Both the position numbers and the translations under genes were made by a program. Below are positions 8,480 through 16,739 of a stretch of 45,537 bases of DNA, in pieces. This stretch comes from Gammaproteobacteria bacterium (GTDB taxonomy: Bacteria > Pseudomonadota > Gammaproteobacteria > Methylococcales > Methylomonadaceae): contig JAHJSQ010000150.1 in NCBI GenBank assembly GCA_018830325.1, forward strand, positions 1 to 45,537, read 5' to 3'. The first letter of the stretch is position 1. Each line of letters opens with the position of its first letter. The notes beneath the pieces are model-generated. The model was given only the letters and a program-made list of their open reading frames with translations, was not told the DNA's origin and searched no databases.

Positions 8480-8755
8480 TTAATCGTAGCTGTAATGTTT
8501 GCGCAATGGCTTAACGATTTCCCAGTCGCTGTTTAAACCTTCGGGGAAAACGACCAAGTCGCCGGGTAGGATTCGTAACGGTTCACCGTCTTCGGGCGTT
8601 ACAATGATTTCACCTTCGAGAATATAGGCTGTTTCGGTTTCATCGAAGTCGATCGAAAACTTGGAAACTTCTTTCTCCCAAATGTCCCAGTCTGAAACGC
8701 CTAATTCTTCTAAACGGGCTTCGCTCGGTTGATGTTCAATCTTGATTTGCGTCAT
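8480..8755 (-). CDS. Small cupin-domain protein
   Basis: The 91-residue protein fits a single cupin barrel of the Cupin_3 (DUF861) kind. The segment AYILEGEIIVTPEDGEPLRILPGDLVVFPEG follows the GxI...PGDLVxFPxG pattern of that family. There is no signal peptide, so it is probably cytoplasmic. AAGG lies 6 bases before the ATG. The family covers sugar-binding or small-molecule-binding proteins such as EutQ-like and ureidoglycine hydrolase-like folds, but nothing here fixes a substrate. It is convergent with the P1B ATPase. Confidence 0.8.
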   Translation of the reverse strand: MTQIKIEHQPSEARLEELGVSDWDIWEKEVSKFSIDFDETETAYILEGEIIVTPEDGEPLRILPGDLVVFPEGLNSDWEIVKPLRKHYSYD

Positions 8756-9072
8756 AAAAAACCTTGATAAGTAGTAAGGAGCGGTGATTTTAGCACCTTC
8801 CGTTGAAAAGGCACTGATGTTATCGAGGCGCTTTTTTAAATAGGGATTCCTAATTGGCGTTATATCAACCGAAATAAAATGTCATCGAATTAGGAATTAA
8901 ATTTGGTTTTCGGTTTTTGTACGTTTAACATGAACGGCATAACTAGAGAAATCTTGCATAAGCATCGCTTTTCGTAAGAATTGTAATCCGGCCGTTATGA
9001 ATAACGCCGAACATTAGTTGAGACATCGGCAGGCTATACCGAAAGACACGACTCTACCGTTGAGAGGACACT
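8756..9072. other. Intergenic region between divergent genes with one inverted repeat
   Basis: No gene is visible. A perfect 10-bp inverted repeat, ATTCCTAATT (8846-8855) and AATTAGGAAT (8888-8897), could be a hairpin or an operator. The region should hold the promoters of both the cupin gene and the lipoprotein gene, but I cannot place them confidently. Confidence 0.4.
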
Positions 9073-9636
9073 ATGATAAAAAAACATTGCAAATATATCT
9101 CGCCCTTATTGATTTCACTTCTGACCGCCGGTTGCGCCGGATCTCCGGAGAGCGGGCAGAGTGTCATTGGTAAAGTCGACAGCGGTCTGGCGACGATTGG
9201 TCAGACCGCACAAACGGGAAGGCAAACGATCGAGGCCGGAATAGCGATTGCTGGTAGCGTGCCCGCGACACAAACCGCTTTAACCGAAGCGCTAGTCGGT
9301 CAATTGGGCGTTACCCAGCAGCAAGCAATGGGCGGGGCCGGCGCAATATTTCAAGCCGCCAAAACGAATATGACGCAACAAGCATTCGCCGGCTTGTCGC
9401 AATCCATTCCGGGTATGTCGGAAATGCTCGCTGCTGCACCGCAGGTCGGTGGCGCTGCAATGCTAGGAGGGGCCGGTGGAACTATCGGTACCATGCAGTC
9501 GCTTTATTCGTCGTTTAGGCAACTGAATTTATCGCCGGGAATGGTTAATCAGTTTATTCCCGTGGTTGTCGACTATGTCAGCAGCACCAGTGGGCAAGCA
9601 ACATCGAATCTGCTTCGTTCGGCTTTGATGCCTTAG
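9073..9636 (+). CDS. Lipoprotein with DUF2780-like (VcgC/VcgE) domain
   Basis: The signal sequence ends in the lipobox LTAGC with Cys21, so the protein is probably a membrane lipoprotein. The mature part has amphipathic, Gly/Ala-rich helices (LTEALVGQLGVTQQQAMGGAGAIFQAAK, then LSPGMVNQFIPVVVDYVSS), which is the pattern of the DUF2780 / VcgC-VcgE family. That family has no established function. GAGAGGAC precedes ATG 9073. The domain assignment is from memory of the pattern and less certain than the lipoprotein call. Confidence 0.75.
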   Translation: MIKKHCKYISPLLISLLTAGCAGSPESGQSVIGKVDSGLATIGQTAQTGRQTIEAGIAIAGSVPATQTALTEALVGQLGVTQQQAMGGAGAIFQAAKTNMTQQAFAGLSQSIPGMSEMLAAAPQVGGAAMLGGAGGTIGTMQSLYSSFRQLNLSPGMVNQFIPVVVDYVSSTSGQATSNLLRSALMP

Positions 9637-9786
9637 GCGGATAAACCTAAAAAAATTAGTTGGCTTGGCAGGATGGGTTATTTAAGGCTATGTTCGCGTT
9701 AGCAGTTGAAACGGTTCTCTTTCCTACTAAATAAACCATTTAGTAAATGGTCAATGATTGCTTTCCAATACACTGAGCGTGGAATA

Positions 9787-10001
9787 GGGTACGATTACTC
9801 GCTTGGCAGGACGCCGTAAACCCAGCACCTAAATTCCATAGTCTATTGGCCATGATTGATTACATAGATAATTTAGGTGCTGGGTAAATATGTCCAAGGC
9901 TTGACGGCGGCGACTGATTGCCAAGGATGGCATGAATGCAGATTTTGCAGGAGCAAAAATCTGCCCTGCCGCCGACACCTGTCAATCGAGCAATCGTACC
10001 C
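9787..10001 (-). repeat. GGGTACG-type element (type B copy 1), interrupted by a nested 63-bp element
   Basis: The ends GGGTACGATTACTCGCTTGG (9787) and CAATCGAGCAATCGTACCC (finishing 10001) are inverted copies. On the minus strand the interior reads like the copy at 30889-31163: GGCAGGGCAGATTTTTGCTC, a GCAGATTTTGC / GCAAAAATCTGC hairpin, then CAGTCGCCGCCGTCAAGCC and ACGGCGTCCTGCCAAGCGAG. Confidence 0.7.
9816..9888. mobile_element. 63-bp palindromic-ended element with apparent 5-bp target duplication
   Basis: The insert 9821-9883 has perfect 14-bp inverted ends, CCAGCACCTAAATT (9822-9835) and AATTTAGGTGCTGG (9870-9883). It is flanked by GTAAA at 9816-9820 and GTAAA at 9884-9888. Removing the insert and one GTAAA restores the core seen in the other elements. 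A diverged copy lies at 1336-1400. It is too short to encode a transposase, so it would be non-autonomous. Confidence 0.6.
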
Positions 10002-10152
10002 TCCTTTCAACCATTGGCGCGATATTGAAAAAGGAAAGTTATTCAGAGTTGTATCCTGGGGTTTCATGTTGGCTTTAAGTTTAAAAGTATCAACTATTAA
10101 CGCGAACATAGCCTTATTTAACCCGTCCCCAAAATTTTGCTATACCTTAAGT

Positions 10153-10208
10153 TTTCGGTTTGCTTTGGCCGCGCTCGAAATGTTTAGGACTCGGCTACAA
10201 ACTCGGTC
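10153..10208. repeat. Dispersed repeat, partner at 45190-45241
   Basis: The stretch GGTTTGCTTTGGCCGCGCTC, then GAAATGTTTAGGAC and CTACAAACTCGGTCC, aligns with 45190-45241 (TTTGCTTGGGCTACGGTCGA, then AACGTTTAGGAC, TTACAAATCTTGTCC) at roughly 70% by eye. No coding potential is seen. Confidence 0.4.
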
Positions 10209-10234
10209 CAGCCAATGCTTCTGAAAAGAGGATC

Positions 10235-10444
10235 TCATACGAGCGGTTCTTTCAAACTAGCGGCGTTTAACAAAGCCATAAGCGTTGGTTCACAAGAACC
10301 GCAACCCGTGCAAGTGCCGGTAATTCTCGACAGTTTTTCAGGGTCCGTAATGCCCTCATCAATGAGCCGGCGAATTTGCCGGTCGGTTGTGCCGCTGCAG
10401 ACGCAGAGTACGTCATTTTTTTTGTCGGGTCTTACTTGATTCAT
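10235..10444 (-). CDS. bfd: Bfd-type [2Fe-2S] protein (bacterioferritin-associated ferredoxin family)
   Basis: Bfd proteins are small cytoplasmic [2Fe-2S] proteins; the classic member passes electrons to bacterioferritin so that stored iron can be released. The 69-residue protein has the expected ligands in the order CVC (Cys14, Cys16) and CTGC (Cys45, Cys48), with a further Cys51, and the fold signature DRQIRRLIDEGITDPEKL between them. No bacterioferritin gene is in the window. It lies downstream of the symporter gene on the minus strand with about 66 bases between them, so co-transcription is possible. Confidence 0.85.
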   Translation of the reverse strand: MNQVRPDKKNDVLCVCSGTTDRQIRRLIDEGITDPEKLSRITGTCTGCGSCEPTLMALLNAASLKEPLV

Positions 10445-10510
10445 GAATGTTGAGTCGCGTTTATCAATTTGGGTTTGGCCTATGATTTCCGAATCGAGAC
10501 GATATCGAAA

Positions 10511-11899
10511 TCATAAATGGATAATTTTATGGAGTTTCGGTTCTAAAATCGCAATCGCCGAATAAACCGCAATTGCGCCGCAGAGTGCGATTAGATAGGG
10601 TGTTTTCATATCGAATGCGTAGTGTCCGGCAGTCCAAATGACGGTTCCGGCTAAAAGTGCCCCGGCAGCGCTGTAAGCACCGCCGAAGCGCGTGAATAAG
10701 CCGAATACGACTACGGTCACGATCCCAGCGCTGCCGAATGCTGAAGCTTGCTCAACTAGGCTGTGAATGCGGTCGGTTTGCAAGGCAAGTAAGTAAGCGA
10801 CCATGCCGCCGAACAGAACGGTCAGCCGCGCAATACGAACTTTTCGACTTTCGTCGATCGTGCCCAGCAACGGCACGATTAGATTATGCGACAGAAGCGC
10901 CGAGGCAGCCATAAGTGCGCTGTCGACGGTGGACAAGATCGCCGAAATCAGCGCACCGGCAAAAATGATATATAAAAACGTTGGTAAATAATGCTGTGCC
11001 AATTGCGGCAAGATTTGTTCGGGTTGTGCTAGGCCCGGTAACAAGCGATAACCGAGTAAGCCGATCAAGACCGGAATCAGGCCGATCGAAAGATATAATA
11101 GACCGCCGGCCAAACAAGCTTGACGCGCGATTTGCGGCGAACGGCAAGCCAGTACCCGAGATACCAGTTCTTGTGCGATTACCGATCCGCCGATTGGAAT
11201 CATCCAGTGTTCCAGAATATCCTGCCAATTTTCGTTCTCGGCGGTTTTGAATAAAACCAATCGCTCCGGTTCTATCGAAGCAACCGAAGGCTGCCAGCCT
11301 CCTCCGGCGGTCAACACAATCGCCAATAAAATCGAAAGGCCTATGATCAGAGCGACACCTTGCACCGCATCGGTGATGACATCGGCCATCAAACCGCCGT
11401 ACATCGTATAGACTATTACAACCAGCGCCGCGCAGGCGATCGTCATCTCGACTTCGAAGCCGGACGTAGCCGATAACACCTGTCCGAATGCCCGAATTTG
11501 AGCGGCGGCCCACATGATTGTACCGGGCACCATCATCAATACCGCAAGTTTTTCAACCAGAGGCGAATAGCGTTGCCGGAACAAATCAGCCAATGTGGTC
11601 AATTGCCGGCGCCACAATGGAATCGAAAATACCAAGCCCATCAAAACCAGACAGAGCGAATAACCGAAAGGATCGAGCGTTGCGCCGGACAGACCTTCCT
11701 CATAAACAGCACCAGCCGCGCCGATACAGGTTTCGGCACCGAACCAAGTTGCGAACACGCTCAACGTTGCAAGGCCTACGCCGAGACTGCGTCCGGCCAA
11801 TAAATAATCGTCTTCCGTTTTGATTTTTTTTGAAACGAAAACGCCGATCAAAAGCTGTGCCGATATATAAACCAGAATGCCGGTTAGGACTGTATTCAT
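10511..11899 (-). CDS. Sodium:solute symporter (SSS family)
   Basis: The 462-residue protein is hydrophobic throughout, with about 12-13 predicted membrane segments. The N-terminal part reads ...KKIKTEDDYLLAGRSLG and ...FATWFGAETCIGAAG, and further on MYGGLMADVITDAVQG; these are the conserved regions of the SSS family (proline, pantothenate, acetate and similar Na+-coupled carriers). The substrate cannot be read from the sequence. A Na+-coupled carrier would suit a haloalkaliphilic methanotroph, but that is inference. Gene start ATG at 11899; the upstream gap is filled with repeats. Confidence 0.85.
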   Translation of the reverse strand: MNTVLTGILVYISAQLLIGVFVSKKIKTEDDYLLAGRSLGVGLATLSVFATWFGAETCIGAAGAVYEEGLSGATLDPFGYSLCLVLMGLVFSIPLWRRQLTTLADLFRQRYSPLVEKLAVLMMVPGTIMWAAAQIRAFGQVLSATSGFEVEMTIACAALVVIVYTMYGGLMADVITDAVQGVALIIGLSILLAIVLTAGGGWQPSVASIEPERLVLFKTAENENWQDILEHWMIPIGGSVIAQELVSRVLACRSPQIARQACLAGGLLYLSIGLIPVLIGLLGYRLLPGLAQPEQILPQLAQHYLPTFLYIIFAGALISAILSTVDSALMAASALLSHNLIVPLLGTIDESRKVRIARLTVLFGGMVAYLLALQTDRIHSLVEQASAFGSAGIVTVVVFGLFTRFGGAYSAAGALLAGTVIWTAGHYAFDMKTPYLIALCGAIAVYSAIAILEPKLHKIIHL

Positions 11900-11984
11900 G
11901 GGCGCAAAGAGGTGACGGTAGGGCCGAAAAAATACTAAGGAATATGCACAAAATAACTGCTACAAGTAGTAGGCTTTGCGGCGA

Positions 11985-12073
11985 TTCGGTGACTCGCTTG
12001 ACAGAGGACGCCGTGAATACTTCCATGTAGGCTTGACGGCGGCTTTCCCTGACCTGTCAATCGAGCCACCGAA
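11985..12073 (-). repeat. Short type B element
   Basis: The ends TTCGGTGACTCGCTTGACAG (11985-12004) and CTGTCAATCGAGCCACCGAA (finishing 12073) are inverted copies with few mismatches, related to the ends of 9787-10001 and 30889-31163. The interior on the minus strand is the shared core: GCCGCCGTCAAGCCTACATG, then GAAGTATTCACGGCGTCC. Confidence 0.7.
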
Positions 12074-12138
12074 CCCCCTCCCAGAAGTTGTCGAAGTTAT
12101 TTCATGCTCGTTCCCAAGTGAAAATTTGTAAGATATTA

Positions 12139-12337
12139 TATACCTTTCACACTTCAAATTTCGGCGATGCTTAAAGAGGCAGCAATTCCAAGTTTGAGGG
12201 TAAAAAAGGGTGTGGAGCATGCTTGGCGAGAATGTCGGCGGCACGCCATCCTTGGGGTTCGAGTCGACGTCAAACCTACGGCGTCCTGACGGGCGAGTGA
12301 CAGCATCCTTTCATTTGCTGGAGCGGATACCTGGCCT
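12139..12337 (+). repeat. Degenerate type A element
   Basis: The left end TATACCTTTCACACTTCAAA (12139) matches the copies at 29720 and 38981. The core is shortened (GTCAAACCTACGGCGTCC). Near 12322 the text AGCGGATACCTGG matches AGCGGATACCCAGG in the 29720 copy, but the terminal GGGTATA is missing, so the right end is lost. The gap 11900-12421 holds only these repeats and a hairpin. Confidence 0.5.
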
Positions 12338-12338
12338 T

Positions 12339-12363
12339 CATGAGCATTAGGATAATGCTCATG
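12339..12363. terminator. Perfect 11-bp hairpin upstream of the pqiC-type gene stop
   Basis: CATGAGCATTA (12339-12349) pairs perfectly with TAATGCTCATG (12353-12363) around a GGA loop. It lies about 60 bases past the end of the MCE operon (minus strand). There is no long T run, so it may stabilise or end the operon transcript. Confidence 0.4.
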
Positions 12364-12421
12364 ACTCCGGAATATTAAGTCGCCAACGCAGAGGTCTTGG
12401 AAACACATCGATTGTATTTGG

Positions 12422-13036
12422 CTAGCTTCTCATTTCTTGAAGCACTTGTTGAAGCGATGCCGATAAGTCACGGCTCATTCGATTCAGGCATTCATTGAGC
12501 GCTGCCACGATGGTCGAATAATCATCGGTTGATCCCGGCAAACGGTAAGAGACTTGACGGTTTTGTATGACATCCTGACCGCGACGGATAAACCATTGCG
12601 CCGTTAAACCGGCTTGTCCCTTCTGATCGACATGAAACTCCAAAATAGTCAACGAGACGCGGAGCTTAGCCTGCCTGGCTAAGCTTGAAGATCTAGCTTC
12701 TACGACCTCAGCCGGGACGAGCATTGAAAGATTTTGCATCAGTACGCGGCTAATATTGGCATCGAGCGATTCGGCCCAACGGTTGAATTCGTTCAAATGA
12801 TAGGTATTTCCTCCAGTTCCGACGACAATTTGCGGCCTATCGACATAGCGAGGAATACGCACCCGACCAAGTGCGATAACAGGCTTGGTTTTCGTTTCGA
12901 TAACACTGCTTTCGTTTTCGTTGAGCGGTTCGAGAAGATAGAATTGCGAAGGTGGAGTTGTCCCGCCCACGCACCCTGTTAAGGATAAGAACAAACAGGT
13001 TAAGACTGGTAAACAAAAAGGCCGGACTGCATTCAT
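12422..13036 (-). CDS. PqiC/ABC-type transport auxiliary lipoprotein of the MCE operon
   Basis: The 204-residue protein starts with a signal sequence ending in LTGC (lipobox, Cys22), followed by the SQFYLLEPL motif that opens the PqiC (ABC_trans_aux) family. Later segments, such as IALGRVRIPRYVDRPQIV and NRWAESLDANISRVLMQNL, are also typical of the family. PqiC-type lipoproteins sit in the outer membrane and act with MCE proteins that bridge the periplasm. It is the last gene of a four-gene minus-strand operon, 13 bases after the MlaD-like gene. Confidence 0.88.
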   Translation of the reverse strand: MNAVRPFCLPVLTCLFLSLTGCVGGTTPPSQFYLLEPLNENESSVIETKTKPVIALGRVRIPRYVDRPQIVVGTGGNTYHLNEFNRWAESLDANISRVLMQNLSMLVPAEVVEARSSSLARQAKLRVSLTILEFHVDQKGQAGLTAQWFIRRGQDVIQNRQVSYRLPGSTDDYSTIVAALNECLNRMSRDLSASLQQVLQEMRS

Positions 13037-13049
13037 AATTCAATATTCT

Positions 13050-14063
13050 CTAGTTATGTTTACCGGAAATCAACGATTCCGGATGCCTTTCCAAATAATC
13101 GGTCAGTTCTTTGATCGACCTCGATGCATCGTTGACCGATTCCAGCGTTTCGATTAAAACCGATTCTGGGCCAAAGGTATCGCCGACCATGGTTACCGAG
13201 TACTGTGCCTTATTCAAGGCGGCGGTCGCTGCAGTCAAGGCGTTGTTAGCGGAAGCCAAAATAGGTTTGATATCCTGAACCATCGATCTGGAATCTTGGA
13301 CCAATAAATTCGTGTTGTTAATAGCTGTATGCGTAGTCTTGAGCATCGGTTCAAGGTTGCGGTTGAGCGTGCCAACCGCCTTTTCCATCCCCTCCATGGC
13401 ATGAGCGAGAGCAACCTGAGATTGCTTGAGTTCATCGGATGCTAGCAGGTCTTTCATTTCTCTTAAACTGTCGGCAAAGTCGGTGACGATTTGTTCCAGC
13501 GGCAATTCGCGTAATTGATTGACAAATTCTTCCGCCGAATGCAGGATTTCGTCGCTGGTTGTTAGGATGCCCGGAAACTCAGGAATCCCTTTATAGTCCA
13601 GCTTAGCAAATACGGGAGGCTTATTGGGGTGCTTATCTACATCGACATAGAGAAGACCGGTCAATAAGCTTTGTGTTTCCAAGCGAGCACGAAATCCAGC
13701 ATCAACCAATCTGTCCCGAAGAGCTAATCGCTCTTCTTTCGTCATGGCTATATTGAAAGTCTTACCACTCGTGCCCATCATCTTTTGGCGATCGATCGCT
13801 ACCACGACGGGCTTATAAACCTTAATTGAGGTTTTATCGAATTGTAATGCGATATCGGTGACTTCGCCGATTTGCACGCCCTGCATTTTTACCGGGGCTC
13901 CAACATTCAGACCGTTGAGAGAAGAGTCGAAGAACACCACAAAGTAAACTTTATCCGATTTAAAAAACTGGCCGCCGCCAAATATAAACAAGGCCACGAT
14001 GACCAGTGCGACCGCGCCGATCGTAAAACTGCCTATCGCCAATGGGTTTATCGGTTTACTCAT
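13050..14063 (-). CDS. mlaD: MCE-domain protein, MlaD-like substrate-binding subunit
   Basis: MCE proteins bind lipids and carry them across the periplasm. The 337-residue protein has one N-terminal membrane helix (about residues 10-30), a single MCE domain (FDSSLNGLNVGAPVKMQGVQIGEVTDI at about 44-70) and a long helical C-terminal region with repeated hydrophobic heptads, longer than E. coli MlaD (about 183 residues). It is 18 bases downstream of the ATPase gene in the same operon. A long C-terminal helix is common in relatives that pair with a PqiC-type lipoprotein. The substrate is presumably phospholipid, by family. Confidence 0.9.
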   Translation of the reverse strand: MSKPINPLAIGSFTIGAVALVIVALFIFGGGQFFKSDKVYFVVFFDSSLNGLNVGAPVKMQGVQIGEVTDIALQFDKTSIKVYKPVVVAIDRQKMMGTSGKTFNIAMTKEERLALRDRLVDAGFRARLETQSLLTGLLYVDVDKHPNKPPVFAKLDYKGIPEFPGILTTSDEILHSAEEFVNQLRELPLEQIVTDFADSLREMKDLLASDELKQSQVALAHAMEGMEKAVGTLNRNLEPMLKTTHTAINNTNLLVQDSRSMVQDIKPILASANNALTAATAALNKAQYSVTMVGDTFGPESVLIETLESVNDASRSIKELTDYLERHPESLISGKHN

Positions 14064-14081
14064 AAGACTGCTAGCCCCCTA

Positions 14082-14849
14082 TTAACGCGTTGTCTCGACA
14101 TTGCCCTCGCCTCGAGTCAAGAATTGAATGATTTTGGAATCTTTGGATTCGGCCAGCAAGTGTTTGGGTGATCCGGTAGCCAGCATGGTTTTGGTTTCAG
14201 GGTCGAGAAACACCGCGTTCGTGCCAATGGCAAAGATACTGGCCAGTTCGTGGGTAACAACGACAATCGTCGTGCCTAAGGCATCGCTCAAATTGATGAT
14301 CAGATCGTCCAAAAGCCTTGCACTGACAGGGTCGAGTCCGGCAGACGGCTCATCGAAAAACAGTATTTCCGGGTCGAGCGCCATCGCCCTGGCCAGCCCC
14401 GCCCGTTTTTGCATGCCGCCGCTGATTTCGGAAGGATAATAGTCTTCGAAACCAGCCAGGCCTACCAATGCAAGTTTGTAAGAAACGATATCGGCGATTT
14501 CCGTGCGGCTGAAATCGGTAAATTCGCCGAGCGGCAAGGCAATATTTTCGGCCAAGGTTAGCGAGCTGAATAAGGCGCCGCTTTGATACAGAACGCCTAT
14601 GCGCCGCAAGATTCGAATGCGTTCCGCATCGCTTGCGCGCCAAAAATTTTGCCGATCGTAAATGATATCGCCCCGTGCCGGTCGCTGAAGGCCGATTAAG
14701 TGTTTTAGCAGTGTGCTTTTGCCGCAACCGCTACCGCCCATGATAACGAAAACATCGCCGCGGTTAATCGTAAAATTCAAATCGCGTTGAATCACGAAGT
14801 CGCCGTAAGCCATCGTCAAATCCTTTACCGTGATATGAGGCGTGTTCAT
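14082..14849 (-). CDS. mlaF: MlaF-like ABC transporter ATPase
   Basis: This is the nucleotide-binding subunit of an MCE lipid transporter. Walker A is GGSGCGKST, the signature is ISGGMQKRAGLARAM and Walker B is ILFFDEPSAGLD; the GGMQKR signature is characteristic of the MlaF family. The 255-residue length fits. The gene follows the permease gene by 19 bases and precedes the MCE-protein gene by 18, so the three subunits should be made together. Confidence 0.93.
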   Translation of the reverse strand: MNTPHITVKDLTMAYGDFVIQRDLNFTINRGDVFVIMGGSGCGKSTLLKHLIGLQRPARGDIIYDRQNFWRASDAERIRILRRIGVLYQSGALFSSLTLAENIALPLGEFTDFSRTEIADIVSYKLALVGLAGFEDYYPSEISGGMQKRAGLARAMALDPEILFFDEPSAGLDPVSARLLDDLIINLSDALGTTIVVVTHELASIFAIGTNAVFLDPETKTMLATGSPKHLLAESKDSKIIQFLTRGEGNVETTR

Positions 14850-14868
14850 GATGATTTTCGAAATGTGT

Positions 14869-16032
14869 TCAAATGCCCAGCCGATTACAGATTAATGTGA
14901 TGATAGAGTCGGCTACGACGATATAGACGATGCTGTTGACGACGGCGGCCGTCGCGGCATCGCCGACCGCCGAGGCGCTGCGTCCGCATTGCATGCCTCG
15001 CATGCAGCCTGCAGTGGCGATCAGTACCGCAAACACCAAGCTTTTGAATAAACCTATGCTGAAGTCGGTGAGATCGACGGCCTTGCTGAGTTGATTAAAA
15101 TATTGGGTCAAGGATACATCGAAGGCGTTGGTGGTAACGATGGCTCCGCCGAGAATACCCATAAAGTCGGCATAAATACACAACAACGGCAGCATTAAGA
15201 TTAACGCCAACATTCTTGGCAACACCAGAAATTCCATCGGCGATATACCCATGGTCTTGAGCGCGTCTATTTCGCTGTTGACATTCATCGTGCCCAGCTG
15301 CGCGGCATAGGCTGCTCCCGTGCGGCCGGACATAATGACCGCTGTCATCAAAGCGCCCATTTCGCGTACCGTTCCCAAACCAACTAGGTCGGCAATGAAA
15401 ATTTGCGCACCGAACATCGCCAGTTGCACCGCTCCGACGAAAGCCAGAATCAGGCCGACTAATAAACTGATCAGCGTAACGATCGCCAAGGCTCCGGGGC
15501 CCGTCTCTTGTATACACAAAAATAAATCGACGGTGCGAAATCGAGCCTTGCCTCGCATCAGCGAAACGCCGGCCTGTACCGTTTCACCGATAAATATAAT
15601 GAGCCTTTTGATGTCGGCGAGTCCGCTTAATACCATCATGCCAATTTTAGCCAAGGCCGGCGTTTGTTGCGCCGAACGGCGATCGCCGGCACGTTCCGGA
15701 ACGGCGCGAGCCAGATTAAGTAGGCCTTGAATGCCTTCCGGCAGGCCCGATAAGTCGGCTTGAATGTTCTTGGCTTGGCAATAGTCCAGCATTGCGAGCA
15801 GATACGTCGGCAAGCGGCTGTCCCAACGGTCAAGATCGCCGGCTTGCAGCGTTAATCGCGCAAAGGGCGTGGTGGCGGCAAGTTGCGCCAACACTTGTTC
15901 GACAGGTTTTATATTAGCGCCTTGAGTCCAACTGCCGGCCAAGCGAATTGACCAGGTATCCGCATCGATTTGCTCAAACTTGATATGGCCCGAGATATCT
16001 TTTATATCCGTCATGCCGGTAGTCGCTTTCAT
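14869..16032 (-). CDS. mlaE: MlaE-like permease with N-terminal STAS (MlaB-like) domain
   Basis: The C-terminal 260 residues are the MlaE permease domain (ALAIVTLISLLVGLILAF, GLGTVREMGALMTAVIMSGRTGAAYAAQLGTM, and the conserved EIDALKTMGISPMEFLVLPR). The first 110 residues look like a STAS domain related to MlaB, which in E. coli is a separate subunit. The first gene of the operon. ATG 16032 is chosen over the adjacent in-frame TTG at 16035. There is no MlaC gene here, so delivery to the outer membrane may use the long MCE protein and the PqiC-type lipoprotein. Confidence 0.9.
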   Translation of the reverse strand: MKATTGMTDIKDISGHIKFEQIDADTWSIRLAGSWTQGANIKPVEQVLAQLAATTPFARLTLQAGDLDRWDSRLPTYLLAMLDYCQAKNIQADLSGLPEGIQGLLNLARAVPERAGDRRSAQQTPALAKIGMMVLSGLADIKRLIIFIGETVQAGVSLMRGKARFRTVDLFLCIQETGPGALAIVTLISLLVGLILAFVGAVQLAMFGAQIFIADLVGLGTVREMGALMTAVIMSGRTGAAYAAQLGTMNVNSEIDALKTMGISPMEFLVLPRMLALILMLPLLCIYADFMGILGGAIVTTNAFDVSLTQYFNQLSKAVDLTDFSIGLFKSLVFAVLIATAGCMRGMQCGRSASAVGDAATAAVVNSIVYIVVADSIITLICNRLGI

Positions 16033-16307
16033 CAAAAATTATCCACAAATTTTTTGGCCGAAAAAACATAAGGACTTCATGACAAATAACTCCCGGAAGT
16101 TATTTATTGCAAAATCCTAAACATTCCCGTCATGGTAAGGCAAATCGAAATGTTAGGAGCGGGTTGAATAACGCCCGCGAGAAAACGCGCTATTCGGGCA
16201 GCATGATTATGATTTTTATCGTGAAGGGCGCGATGATCGCTCTTTGCTTCGGCCGAATAAATCATCGGTTGTTTACGAAATTGAGTAAACCCCAAGCATG
16301 AAGAAGC

Positions 16308-16718
16308 TCAATGCTTGCCCGGCTCGAGTTTCACGCCGCGCCGTTCGTGCGTCACATAAGCCTGAATGGCGGTCATTTTCGGGTCGTCGGCGGCAAGCGG
16401 TTGGCCTTCGAGCGGATTTTTTAGACACCAATTGATCATTTCCCACATCGGCACGACTTTACCTAGCTGTTTTTGAAATTTCGGATAAGTTTCGGGATGC
16501 GTGTTCGCGGCATTCGGATGGCACTGTGCGCAAGCGACGCCGTTGGTGCCTAGTTCCGGGCTGGTCCATAGGTCGCGGCCTTGTTGAACGACTCCCATGA
16601 ATTGCTGTTGCCAGCGCTCGAGGTCGGTATCGGTAAATTCATCGGCGGAAGCGGTGGGTATTGCTAATGCCAGCACCGACGGAAGCAATAGGATAGCTTT
16701 AATGAGTTTGAGGTTCAT
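16308..16718 (-). CDS. Periplasmic monoheme c-type cytochrome
   Basis: A signal peptide (about residues 1-25, ending TASA) is followed by one heme c motif, CAQCH at 63-67, next to HPNAANTHPETYPKF. The region KVVPMWEMINWCLKN contains possible axial methionines. The 136-residue protein is reminiscent of SoxA/DHC-type cytochromes but I cannot fix a subfamily. It is the last gene of a three-gene operon, 21 bases after the metallophosphoesterase, and could carry electrons to or from the di-heme peroxidase. Confidence 0.85.
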   Translation of the reverse strand: MNLKLIKAILLLPSVLALAIPTASADEFTDTDLERWQQQFMGVVQQGRDLWTSPELGTNGVACAQCHPNAANTHPETYPKFQKQLGKVVPMWEMINWCLKNPLEGQPLAADDPKMTAIQAYVTHERRGVKLEPGKH

Positions 16719-16739
16719 GCGGTTCTCCGGGTCGGAATC

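Larger units (their letters stand above)
9675..10124. repeat. Long (about 35-bp) inverted repeats enclosing a composite of nested elements
   Basis: The block at 9675-9709, containing GGCTATGTTCGCGTTAGCAG, is almost exactly inverted at 10090-10124, containing CTATTAACGCGAACATAGCC. The same end sequence (CAACTATTAACGCGAACATA) occurs at 30294-30312 in another element. The interior holds the element at 9787-10001. No open frame in 9637-10234 has coding character. Confidence 0.6.

Noticed and set aside
9877-10224. 115-codon plus-strand frame
   Set aside because: It lies entirely within nested inverted-repeat elements and its translation has no domain character.
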